NCBI RefSeq assembly: GCF_900459175.1
Contig: NZ_UHFA01000002.1
Location: 1,116,001 to 1,180,000 of the forward strand
Length of the DNA stretch: 64,000 nucleotides
Reading direction: 5' to 3'
From: Streptococcus downei MFe28
Lineage (GTDB): Bacteria > Bacillota > Bacilli > Lactobacillales > Streptococcaceae
The notes under the pieces were generated by a model. It was not told the origin of the DNA. It saw nothing but the letters and a program-made list of their open reading frames with translations, and did not search any database. Of this stretch, positions 1-8,610 are shown piece after piece. Each line of letters begins with the position of its first letter. Within the stretch, counting starts at the first letter, position 1. The position numbers were made by a program, and so were the translations under genes.

Positions 1-2259
1 ATTAAGACGAAGACGGTTCTGAAATTTTTAGCTGGTTATGTGGTTTATTTAGTTGTTTCTTATTTTGTTATTGTCACAAGGAACTTGAATAACAATAAGT
101 TTAAGTTTTGGAGCCTAGAAAAAAATGACTTTTTCCAATTCAATGCGGTAGTACCCATTAGTATAGTTATTGTTTTGAGTATAATCCTAAAATTTGTCAT
201 GAATAAATTTCGCCCTGAGAAACTGAATTTTATCTATACTATTTTTGAGGATTATAAGTCAGACAGAAGTTACTTAAGTTTATTTTTTGCCATTTTAATT
301 TCGAATCACTCCCAAGTCTTAGAAGCCCTCTATTCTAGTATGGGAAATTTAATTAAATTGAAAAAAATCGGTGAGTTTGAGACCAGTTTTTTCATCACTT
401 CAGCTATTGTCTTAGTCATTCTATTAGCAGTCGGTTTTTGGATAACCCAGGGATGGGAGGACATTAGAAAAAATCGTGCAAGCGTTTCTTTGGCTTTAAC
501 AACTAGTATTTTCTCTGCAGTGGTTCTTAACTATACTCTTCAATTTGGTGTTAAAGACAGTGGCCAGTTACTTGGTTACTACATAATGCCAGGTGCTACG
601 CTTTTTCAAATTGTCATGTTGAGCGTTTTACTCTTCATCCCTTACTTGATTTTCAATCGCTATCTTCCAAGTGTTCTGGTAGATATTGTTTTAGGAACAA
701 CCATTTCCATCGTTAATATTTTAAAAAACAACATGCGAAATGAACCTCTTTTGGTAACGGATTTCTCTTGGTTAAGCCATGTTGACTTTTTACTTACTCT
801 AATAAATCTAAAATTAATAATTATTATCACTATAATTTTTGTTATACCAATTATGCTTTACATCTTACTTAGGCATAAGTTGGTAATCGGTCAGATTTAT
901 GATAAAATTTCAGTTAGAATAGTTTCGGCCTTATTAGTTTTGCTATTTATGATTGGTGTTTTCTCAACGTTTAGTGCTGCAAAAGATAATAAGGTTATCT
1001 CTAATATTCCAGTAATTTCTAAATTAAACAATTCATATAATACTGAGTGGATGGGCTTTGATGTAAATGCCCGGTATAAGTCTGTTATCTATGTTTGGAC
1101 TCGGCAGTTAACTACGACTGTAATGAAGAAACCATCTAATTATAGTAAGTCAACAATGGATAAATTAGTTAAAAAATACGAATCTCGTGCTAAAGAAATT
1201 AATAAAACTAGAGACCAAAATATTTCTGATCAAACCGTGATTTATATTTTAAATGAAAGTTTTTCTGATCCAACTAGAGTTCCAAATGTAAGTCTAAGTC
1301 AAGATATTATACCAAAAGTGAAGGGAATAAAGAATTCAACGACTAGTGGCTTAATGAAATCCGATGGCTATGGCGGTGGAACAGCTAACATGGAATTTCA
1401 AACTTTAACTGGTTTACCATATTATAATTACTCTTCCTCGGTTTCTACCCTTTATACAGAAGTGGTTCCAAAAATGCAATATTTCCCATCAATCAGTAAT
1501 GCTTTTGCTAGCAAAAATCGTTATGTTATGCATCCTTCTGGAGCATTTAATTACAATCGTAAAGGTATTTATTCAGAGTTGGATTTTAAGCATTTAATTT
1601 TTGATACTGATGGAAACGAAAAATTCAAGAATTCTAAAAAGGTTGGTGTCAGTGTCAGTGATAAGACCGTCTTTGATAATGTTCTTGATAAAATCGAGAA
1701 TAAAGATAATCAATTCTTTTCTGTTATTACCATGCAGAATCATGTACCTTGGTCTGTCGGTAAACCAGAAGATATAACAGGAAGAGGTAAAGGATTTAAT
1801 AGTCAGGCAAATGGTTCATTAACTGAATATGCAAGACTCCTTCATTATTCTGATGATAGTGTAGATGACTTCTTAAAATCTTTATCTAAGCTAGATAAAA
1901 AGGTTACGGTTGTATTTTATGGAGACCATCTTCCTGGGCTCTATCCTACTAGCACCTTTAAGTCTGATCCTGATAGTCAGTATCAGACGGATTATTTCAT
2001 TTGGTCAAATAAAGATAATAAGAAAATGAACTATCCATTGGTTAATTCAAGTGATTTTACAGCTGAGTTGTTGGAACAGACTGATTCGAAAGTGACTCCT
2101 TATTATGCACTATTGACTGATGTCTTACATAATGCATCAGTAGATAAAAAAGGATTAACGAAAGAACAGCAAAAGATTGCTAATGATTTAAAGCTTGTTC
2201 AGTACGATATTTCGGTTGGTAAAGATTATATTAATAATAAAGCATTTTTTGAGTACTAA
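1..2259 (+). CDS. GacH/SccH-like phosphoglycerol transferase (LTA synthase family), 5' partial
   Basis: The frame is open from base 1, so the true start lies upstream of the window. The visible 753 codons have several N-terminal membrane helices (to about residue 330) and then an extracellular sulfatase-like domain of the LtaS family. Seen in it: the GGGTANMEF segment, whose Thr matches the catalytic nucleophile, MQNHVPWS, and YGDHLPG, which carries metal ligands. Known for the streptococcal relatives GacH/SccH: they add glycerol phosphate to side chains of the rhamnose wall polysaccharide, outside the membrane. The following membrane-protein and glycosyltransferase genes fit that cluster. 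True LTA synthase is the alternative, but the side-chain context argues against it. The DNA is AT-rich compared with the core genes further right. Confidence 0.82.
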   Translation: MKTKTVLKFLAGYVVYLVVSYFVIVTRNLNNNKFKFWSLEKNDFFQFNAVVPISIVIVLSIILKFVMNKFRPEKLNFIYTIFEDYKSDRSYLSLFFAILISNHSQVLEALYSSMGNLIKLKKIGEFETSFFITSAIVLVILLAVGFWITQGWEDIRKNRASVSLALTTSIFSAVVLNYTLQFGVKDSGQLLGYYIMPGATLFQIVMLSVLLFIPYLIFNRYLPSVLVDIVLGTTISIVNILKNNMRNEPLLVTDFSWLSHVDFLLTLINLKLIIIITIIFVIPIMLYILLRHKLVIGQIYDKISVRIVSALLVLLFMIGVFSTFSAAKDNKVISNIPVISKLNNSYNTEWMGFDVNARYKSVIYVWTRQLTTTVMKKPSNYSKSTMDKLVKKYESRAKEINKTRDQNISDQTVIYILNESFSDPTRVPNVSLSQDIIPKVKGIKNSTTSGLMKSDGYGGGTANMEFQTLTGLPYYNYSSSVSTLYTEVVPKMQYFPSISNAFASKNRYVMHPSGAFNYNRKGIYSELDFKHLIFDTDGNEKFKNSKKVGVSVSDKTVFDNVLDKIENKDNQFFSVITMQNHVPWSVGKPEDITGRGKGFNSQANGSLTEYARLLHYSDDSVDDFLKSLSKLDKKVTVVFYGDHLPGLYPTSTFKSDPDSQYQTDYFIWSNKDNKKMNYPLVNSSDFTAELLEQTDSKVTPYYALLTDVLHNASVDKKGLTKEQQKIANDLKLVQYDISVGKDYINNKAFFEY

Positions 2260-2274
2260 ATTAAGGAGTGCCTC

Positions 2275-3768
2275 ATGAAGTTATTGTTCCGAATTGGTAA
2301 TACATTCTTTTTCTTGATGGGATTTTTAACATTATATTTTTCAGTAAATTTTTTGTTTCAATTTCTAAATATTGATTTTACAAACTTAACAACTATTACA
2401 GCACTTTTGTTAGTGGTTGCTCTTGTGCTTTCTATAATACTATTTTTTATTAAAGATAGGACGGTAGTCTATTTTAAAAAAAATGTTAGCTTTATTTTTA
2501 GTCATAAGAAGCAAGTTTTTGCTGCTTTACTAGTTTTCCAATTGCTAATATTTTTTTCGAGTATTGCATTAGCTTCAGCAGACACAACAATCGTTTATCA
2601 AATTACGACTAATAAAAATTTTGCAAGTTCAACTGATTATATTTCATTAAATCCCAATAATTTTCTACTTCTAATCTGGTTTAAATTGAATTATTTTATT
2701 TTTAAAAATCAATTCGTGTTTTTCTTGGGATTGTGGAATATCTTCTTTATTGACTTTTCAATTATTTTAGTTTATCGGACAAATCAGCAGATATTTTCAA
2801 ATAGGATAGCGAATATTACTTGGTTGATTTCAATACTTTGGTTAGGAATATCACCTCAATATATTTACACATATTCTGATTCAATTACTCTATTTGTGCT
2901 AAGTCTGCTACTATTTTATTTAATCAAATATTTAAATTCAAAAAGCCTTCCATTAGGTATTTTGCTAGGATTTTTACTTGCAATCGCTTACGGTCTCAGA
3001 CCGACCGTAATCATCTATGTTATTGCTGGTGGGATAGTTATCGTGAACAGACTTGTAAAAAAGAAAGAGAATTTCAAAAAAGTATTAAAAATGGTTTTAC
3101 CCGTGTTTGTTACTTTTATTTTGTTCAATGCTTGCTCTAAGGTTTACTTAAATAATCAAACTTTTGTTGCATATGATAATGGAAAATCAAGGACTCTCCT
3201 GTACTATGTCGACTTGGGGTTGACATATACTGGTAATGAGCATGCACAGCTTCCCGAAGCTGTTTTGACTTCAAAGGGGAAGGATAGAAATAAAGAGGCC
3301 TTAAAGGATATAAAAAGGCGGATAAAGGATTATACATTTGCCTCGTTCACCGGCCACATTTTTTATAAATTTTATTGGATAACCGGGGAAGGGAATTTTG
3401 GATGGTTCCAAGAAAGAGTACTCAGTGAAAGTCAGCGATTAAGTATTCCATTTCTAAAACGAATTCAGAATAATAAGCTTATGTCCTTTATTAGAAGTTA
3501 CGTTTACGTTGGACAAAACTATCAACTGTATGGCCTCTTTATTCAGTTAGTATGGATAATCGTTGCTTTTGGACTGATGTATTATTCATTCAATTTTTCA
3601 TTAGAAAGCTATGGTTTATTTTATCAAATTACGATTTTTGGAGGTCTGTTATTTTTGATGATATTTGAAGGAGGCCGAAGTAGATACCTACTCCAATTTT
3701 TCCCCGCAATTGTAACCATATCATCATTGGGCTTGTCCAAGTTTCTAAATAGAGTCTCTGAGCGGTAA
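2275..3768 (+). CDS. Polytopic membrane protein, probable GT-C type glycosyltransferase of the wall polysaccharide cluster
   Basis: 497 residues with about twelve hydrophobic helices spread along the whole length. An AAGGAG ribosome-binding site lies 7 bases before the ATG, 15 bases after the previous stop. The first large loop, near residues 100-125, carries Asp (SADTTIV), the usual place of the catalytic acid in GT-C enzymes that use lipid-linked sugars. No cytoplasmic nucleotide-sugar domain is seen. It sits between the GacH-like gene and a GtrB-like glycosyltransferase, as membrane proteins do in rhamnose-polysaccharide side-chain operons (the SccM region of S. mutans). The link to sugar transfer rests on topology and neighbours, not on a confident family match. 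Confidence 0.6.
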   Translation: MKLLFRIGNTFFFLMGFLTLYFSVNFLFQFLNIDFTNLTTITALLLVVALVLSIILFFIKDRTVVYFKKNVSFIFSHKKQVFAALLVFQLLIFFSSIALASADTTIVYQITTNKNFASSTDYISLNPNNFLLLIWFKLNYFIFKNQFVFFLGLWNIFFIDFSIILVYRTNQQIFSNRIANITWLISILWLGISPQYIYTYSDSITLFVLSLLLFYLIKYLNSKSLPLGILLGFLLAIAYGLRPTVIIYVIAGGIVIVNRLVKKKENFKKVLKMVLPVFVTFILFNACSKVYLNNQTFVAYDNGKSRTLLYYVDLGLTYTGNEHAQLPEAVLTSKGKDRNKEALKDIKRRIKDYTFASFTGHIFYKFYWITGEGNFGWFQERVLSESQRLSIPFLKRIQNNKLMSFIRSYVYVGQNYQLYGLFIQLVWIIVAFGLMYYSFNFSLESYGLFYQITIFGGLLFLMIFEGGRSRYLLQFFPAIVTISSLGLSKFLNRVSER

Positions 3769-3791
3769 GTATTTAAAGTAATAGGACTAGC

Positions 3792-4740
3792 ATGGTAAAG
3801 AAATTATCAGTAGTTGTACCCTGTTACAACGAGGAAGAAACAATTTTACCCTTTTTAGAAGAAAGCCAAAAGGTTGAAAGGGAATTGGCCACGGAGCTAG
3901 AGTTTGAGTACATTTTTGTTAATGATGGTTCTAAGGATAAAACATTAGAGGTATTAAGAGAAGTAGCTCAAAGCTACTCCAATGTTCACTACCTTTCTTT
4001 TTCTCGAAATTTTGGAAAAGAAGCAGGTCTGCTAGCTGGTCTCGAAGAAGCGAAAGGCGATTTTATCACCGTTATGGATGCTGATTTACAGGATCCACCT
4101 GAGCTTTTGATTGAGATGTACAATAAAATCAAGGAAGGTCATGATGTCGTTGGAACTAGACGGGCTGATAGAAAAGGTGAGCCAGTCGTTCGCTCCTTCT
4201 TTGCCAAGGCTTTTTACCGCATTATTAATCGAATTTCTGAGACTCAGATGGTAGATGGTGCTAGAGACTTTCGTCTCATGACCCGACAAGTCGTTGACAG
4301 TATTCTTGAGTTACAAGAGGTTAACCGCTTTTCAAAGGGGCTATTTTCTTGGGTTGGTTTTGATGTTACTTATATTAGTTACGAAAATCGTGAGCGGGTT
4401 GCAGGAGAGACTTCTTGGAATTTCTGGAGTCTTTTGAAGTACTCCATGGATGGTTTACTCCATGGATGGTTTTATTAATTTCTCTGAAGCTCCATTAAAT
4501 TTGGCAACTTGGACAGGTATCGGATCTTTTATCATTTCTATTTTAGCGATAATTTTTATTGTGATTAAAAAGTTAGTTTGGGGTGACCCTGTATCAGGTT
4601 GGGCAAGTACGGTCACAATCATTCTTTTGATTGGTGGTATCCAATTAATGACGGTTGGAATTCTAGGAAAGTATATTGCTAAGATTTTTGTGGAGACCAA
4701 AAGACGTCCTGTATACATTGTTAAGGAACGTAGCAATTAA
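3792..4740 (+). pseudogene. GtrB/SccN-like family 2 glycosyltransferase, frameshifted by a 16-bp tandem duplication
   Basis: The first 218 or so codons encode a GT2 domain of the polyprenyl-phosphate glucosyltransferase type: VVPCYNEEE, NDGSKDKT, MDADLQDPP (the metal-binding DXD-like motif), then KGLFSWVGF. Enzymes of this kind load a sugar onto undecaprenyl phosphate, and two C-terminal membrane helices anchor them. Here the reading frame runs into TAA at 4476-4478. The missing helices follow in another frame up to 4740 (YSMDGFINFSEAPL through KTRRPVYIVKERSN-like end). Removing one copy of the 16-bp unit at 4441-4472 joins the frames into a 310-residue protein of normal family length. As sequenced it is probably inactive or split, but it could revert by loss of one repeat copy. 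Confidence 0.85.
4441..4472 (+). repeat. Perfect 16-bp tandem duplication inside a glycosyltransferase gene
   Basis: Two identical copies of ACTCCATGGATGGTTT (4441-4456 and 4457-4472) lie head to tail in the coding region. Sixteen is not a multiple of three, so the second copy shifts the frame. One copy gives the uninterrupted family sequence KYSMDGFINF. Confidence 0.95.
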
Positions 4741-4879
4741 AAAGTTGTGCTTTATATTGATAAGACTGATAAATTTAATAGATGAGAATTTTGAAAGTTT
4801 AAGATATTTTAGATTAATTCACAATAAAAAATATTTATCAGTACATACAGTATTTTTATATAAATAGGTAAGTTAATTA

Positions 4880-6262
4880 ATGAAGGTTTCTAAAGAGGTT
4901 ATTTTTAAAAATATTTGGTATCTGATTATTACCATCATTTTTTTCTCCTTGTTCTTAAAATTGAATCGTCTGACTCTTTTTACCTCAGATGATTTCACAT
5001 ATCATTATGTCTATAAAGGATATATGCCGGGTAGATATCCAGAACGGGTCCATGGCTTTTTCTCGCTTATTCAGTCACAGATTAATCACTGGCGTCTATG
5101 GAATGGGCGTTTTGTCGCACATACAATTGTTCAGTTTTTCTTACAATTTGATAAGGGTTATTATGATATCTTTAACAGTGCTGCTATAGTCCTTCTTAAT
5201 ACAATAGTTCTTTCTTTAAGTTTAATTAACTCAAATAAAGAAATAAAACCCTTCACTTATCTCTTAGGCTTTATCTTCATTTGGTTCTTTTTACCCGATA
5301 TCGGCAACTCGGTTTTATGGGTATCAGGTTCAGGTAATTACCTGTGGACTAGTCTAATCTACTTATCATATTTTTACTTAGCTATTAAATTAGCAAGTAA
5401 GCCAACTTTAGTTAACTGGAAATTTCAACTCCCTATAGTTTTTTTAGGCTTTTTAGCAGGCGCATGTAATGAGAATTCGTCACCGACTATTTTACTCTTG
5501 ATTTTTATATTTCAGCTTGGACATTACCTGTTTCAAAAAGACTGGAATTGGATTGTCTTTTCTAGTTTAATATTTGGTGGGCTGGGTTTCATCTTAATGA
5601 TGTCTTCACCAGGTTCTCAAAAAAGGGGTTCTATTAAGCATACTGCTAGCTTTCTCCATAATAACTATGAGCAAATTGCTAACCTTTTAAAATATAACTA
5701 TCACTGGCTTTATTATACTCTAGCCTTATTGATTATCTTAATTATCATCATGAGGATTAGAATTGATAAGGAGCATTTCCTTTTCTTTGTTATATTAGCT
5801 TTAGGACATGTAATTTCTGCTTATGTATTAGTCTTATCCCCTGAAATTCATAAGCGGACTCTATTTAGCTCTGTTCTTTTTTTAGGAATTCTTTTATTTG
5901 CACTTTTTAATATTTTATCTGAAAAGCTATTTAAGCCCATTCTTTATGCTTTGACATTGATAACAAGTATCACTTTTCTCTTTAGTTACTCAGATGTTCA
6001 CAAAAATATTAAGAGTACTTATAATGAGTTGATGATACAGAATGAAATTTTAGAAAAAGCTCCTTCTGAAAGTGATGTTTCTATACCAATTTTAACGCCA
6101 CCAAATAATGAATATAATGCATACAATTCTTCCCAATACGTGACTCCATTTCCGAAACAATGGTTTAACCGTTGGATGTCTGTCTATTATGGAAAAAATT
6201 CAATCACTGGTGTTGATATGGATGAGTACAATAAAGAAAGGGCTAATGACTCCACTAAATAA
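4880..6262 (+). CDS. DUF6056-like polytopic membrane protein, probable polysaccharide side-chain transferase
   Basis: 460 residues with about ten or eleven membrane helices. After the first helix comes an extracytoplasmic loop with TSDDFTYHY and GFFSLIQSQINHW, and later VLWVSGSGNYLW. Asp-Asp in the first loop and a WxxGxxNYLW segment recur in DUF6056/GtrC-like proteins that move sugars from lipid carriers. No nucleotide-sugar domain is present. It is the last gene of the visible polysaccharide cluster, separated from the broken glycosyltransferase by 139 AT-rich bases with no clear promoter. The ribosome-binding site (AGGTAAG) is weak. Function is inferred from topology and place. Confidence 0.6.
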   Translation: MKVSKEVIFKNIWYLIITIIFFSLFLKLNRLTLFTSDDFTYHYVYKGYMPGRYPERVHGFFSLIQSQINHWRLWNGRFVAHTIVQFFLQFDKGYYDIFNSAAIVLLNTIVLSLSLINSNKEIKPFTYLLGFIFIWFFLPDIGNSVLWVSGSGNYLWTSLIYLSYFYLAIKLASKPTLVNWKFQLPIVFLGFLAGACNENSSPTILLLIFIFQLGHYLFQKDWNWIVFSSLIFGGLGFILMMSSPGSQKRGSIKHTASFLHNNYEQIANLLKYNYHWLYYTLALLIILIIIMRIRIDKEHFLFFVILALGHVISAYVLVLSPEIHKRTLFSSVLFLGILLFALFNILSEKLFKPILYALTLITSITFLFSYSDVHKNIKSTYNELMIQNEILEKAPSESDVSIPILTPPNNEYNAYNSSQYVTPFPKQWFNRWMSVYYGKNSITGVDMDEYNKERANDSTK

Positions 6263-6341
6263 ATTTCTGATTAGATTCAATAGGGAATTTTGTTCTAATA
6301 CGGTTAATTTTATGGGAAATCTACTAATATCAAGAAAATCG

Positions 6342-7731
6342 GGCTCATTGTCAACTGTAGTGGGTGACATATAACTAAACGCGAGAGAGGACCAAATTGG
6401 TCTTCTCTTTTTGAATGTTCAAGGTGATGAGAATTTTCGTTTTGAAGTTGTCAAAGTTCCTAAATCCAAATGCCAGACGCTTGATGTCTTTAATGAGCTT
6501 GTTAGTAGCTTCTAGTTTGGCGTTTGAGAAAGGCATTTCTAAAGCATTGGTAATGTATGTCTTGTAGCGTAGGAAGGTTCGGAAGACTTTGACAAAAGCG
6601 GGGTTAACCAGTTTTATGTTATCTTCGATAAGTGAGAAAAAGTGTTTACTGTTCTTTTCTTGGAAATGGAAAAGTAAGAGCTGATAAAGGTCGTAGTAGT
6701 ATCTGAGCTTATCTGAGAATTCAAGTGTTTTTTTAACGACTTCTTTAGGCGTTCTAGTTTCACGTAGCGTGCGTGAATAAAAGAGGTTATCAGAGAGTTT
6801 GCGGCTAAAAGTCGCCAGTGATTCTTCATGAGTCGATAAGGTAGTTCCTGCTTATCGAACTGTTTCACGATGGCAATTCTGGTTGTCATCATAGCACGAC
6901 TGAGGTGCTGGATGATGTGAAAACGATCAAGGATTATCTGAGCTTTTTGGAATAGCTGCTTGATAATGGGAATGTAAGCACCCGACATGTCTACCGTAAC
7001 GACTTTGACGGCATTTCTAGCCTCACTAGAGTACTTATAGAAATAGTTTTTGATGGTGGTCTGACGGTTATTATCAAGGACAGTTATAATTTTTCTGGTG
7101 TGATAATCTTGAGCGATGAAGGCAAGTTTTCCTTTATTTCTTGAAAATTCATCCCAGGAAAGGACTTCAGGGAGTTTTGAAAAGTCCTCTTTGAAGGTAA
7201 ATTGAGCTAGTTTTCTTTGGACAGAAGAGACTGAGACGTGGACCATTTCAGAGATGTCTGAGTTGGTCATCTTTTTTGTATGAGCCTTTGTGATACGTTT
7301 CCAAATAGGCTCAGAGATTTCTCACAAGAGGTGTCTCAGAGACCACGACACGCCTGCAGTCTTTGCACTGGGAACAACGTTTCTTTAGTTTAAGAACTGT
7401 TGGCATAAAGTTATTATCAGGCACTGGGATTTTAGAGCGTTTTTGGAAGTCGTACTTAATCATCTTTCCTTGGCAATGAAGGCAGGAAGGTGCTTTGTAA
7501 TCAAGCTTAGCATAGATAACGTAATGCGACTCACAGTCAAAAGCTGTCTCAATAATGATGTTTTTATCTCCAAATCCGATGAGATCTGTGGTATTATTAA
7601 TTTGTTCCATAATCGACTTTCTAATGGTGTGGTTAGCGCTTTTCATTATAAGTCTTATGGGACTTTTTTTGTACTCAAAAAGCCCTATAAGTCCTGCGGT
7701 GGGAATTACCCACTACAGAAATTATAGAGCC
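6342..7731 (-). mobile_element. ISL3-family insertion sequence with target duplication
   Basis: Both ends share an imperfect 24-bp terminal inverted repeat: GGCTC at the outer edge and CTGTAGTGGGT at the inner edge. The element is about 1390 bp. Immediately outside are 8-bp direct repeats GAAAATCG (6334-6341 and 7732-7739), the target-duplication size expected of ISL3 elements. The transposase inside is broken, yet the ends and the duplication are intact. Confidence 0.92.
6375..7646 (-). pseudogene. ISL3-family transposase, multiply frameshifted
   Basis: The protein is spread over three frames. The N-terminal piece (7646-7311) has the zinc-finger pattern CLHCQGK and CSQCKDC. The middle piece (about 7320-6614) has the helix-turn-helix MTNSDISEMVHVSVSSVQ, the catalytic region SWDEFS, the second acid in VDMSGAY, and ILDRFHIIQHL. 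The C-terminal piece, in a third frame, ends ITLNIQKEKTNLVLSRV at the stop 6377-6375. A full ISL3 transposase is about 420 residues, so nearly all the sequence is present but at least two frameshifts, near 7315 and 6640, prevent a complete product. The copy could move only with a transposase supplied in trans. Confidence 0.9.
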
Positions 7732-7840
7732 GAAAATCGCTTTTGATTTTCTTTTTTATTATGGCTTCCAGCCAGTTTTTCACTTTGTGAGAAACAAATA
7801 AACCACCAGCTAAGCTGGCGGCTAATAAGGCTTTGAGCTT

Positions 7841-7900
7841 CCATTTATTTTTCCTGTATAATCTCATTATTCAGGTTAGATAAGGAGGAAAAATAAATGG
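7841..7900 (+). promoter_or_regulatory. IS200 leader hairpin sequestering the tnpA ribosome-binding site
   Basis: A perfect 15-bp inverted repeat pairs CCATTTATTTTTCCT (7841-7855) with AGGAAAAATAAATGG (7886-7900), which contains the end of the Shine-Dalgarno sequence and the tnpA ATG. A TATAAT box (7857-7862) lies in the loop, so a transcript begun there lacks the left arm, while read-through transcripts from outside would fold and hide the start. Sequestration of the start in the leader is known for IS200. Confidence 0.75.
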
Positions 7901-8370
7901 CAAAAACTAGTTTCAGTTTATCACATACGAAATGGATGTGCAAATATCATATTGTATTCACACCTAAATATCATCGTAAAGAAATATATTATAAAGTAAG
8001 GTCAGATTTAATAGATATCATGTGACATCTTTGTAAGTATAAAGGTGTGGAAATTATAGAAGGGCACATGATGCCAGAACATGTCCATATGTTAATTCTG
8101 ATTCCTCCAAAACTATCGATTTCTGATTTTATGGGATATTTAAAGAACAAAAGTTCGTTGATGATATTTGATAAGCATGCGAACTTGAAATACAAGTATG
8201 GAAATCGTAAGTTTTGGGCGAGGGGATACTACGTCAGTACTGTTGGATTGAACGAGAAAACAGTAGCGAAATATATTCGAGAGCAAGAGAAGGATGACAT
8301 AGCCCTAGATAAATTGAGTGTTAAGGAATATGAAGATCCATTCTCAGATGGAGGATTTCGTTCACGATAG
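7897..8370 (+). pseudogene. tnpA: IS200-type Y1 transposase TnpA with an in-frame stop
   Basis: The start is the ATG at 7897 behind GGAGG. The frame encodes the usual MAKTSFSLSHTKW opening and the HUH motif (EHVHM), then the GYYVSTVGLNEKTVAKYI helix with the candidate catalytic Tyr, and ends EDPFSDGGFRSR. Codon 43 (8023-8025) is TGA where relatives have an Arg codon, so a single C-to-T change of CGA explains it. The rest is intact. An internal ATG at 8047 could start a shorter product that keeps the HUH and Tyr motifs but lacks the N-terminal strand of the fold, so it is probably not functional. Confidence 0.9.
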
Positions 8371-8610
8371 AAGCCCGTTGATACGGGCGTTAGTCAAGTA
8401 ATTAAGCATGATCTGAACAAAGTTCAGCAAGCGTCTTTAGACGCGGCTGGCAGTTAACGCCTTATAGGCGGTGTACAAACCACCCGTTTGACGGGTGGTT
8501 TTGATTTTAACCAAATTTTTGAGTAATGTTCAAAATTTTTATTATTAATACGAATATATAGGTGTAAGGAAGTTTCGCTTTCTTTCAGATTATTTTTTTG
8601 GAGGTTTCTT

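Larger units (their letters stand above)
7802..8506 (+). mobile_element. IS200-type (IS200/IS605 family) element
   Basis: A single Y1 transposase gene is flanked by subterminal hairpins and has no inverted terminal repeats, as in IS200. The left hairpin is CCAGC-TAA-GCTGG near 7805-7818. The right hairpin is CCACCCGT-TTG-ACGGGTGG near 8481-8500. The exact tips cannot be fixed from one copy, so the given borders are approximate to about 10 bases. No tnpB gene accompanies it. Confidence 0.75.
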
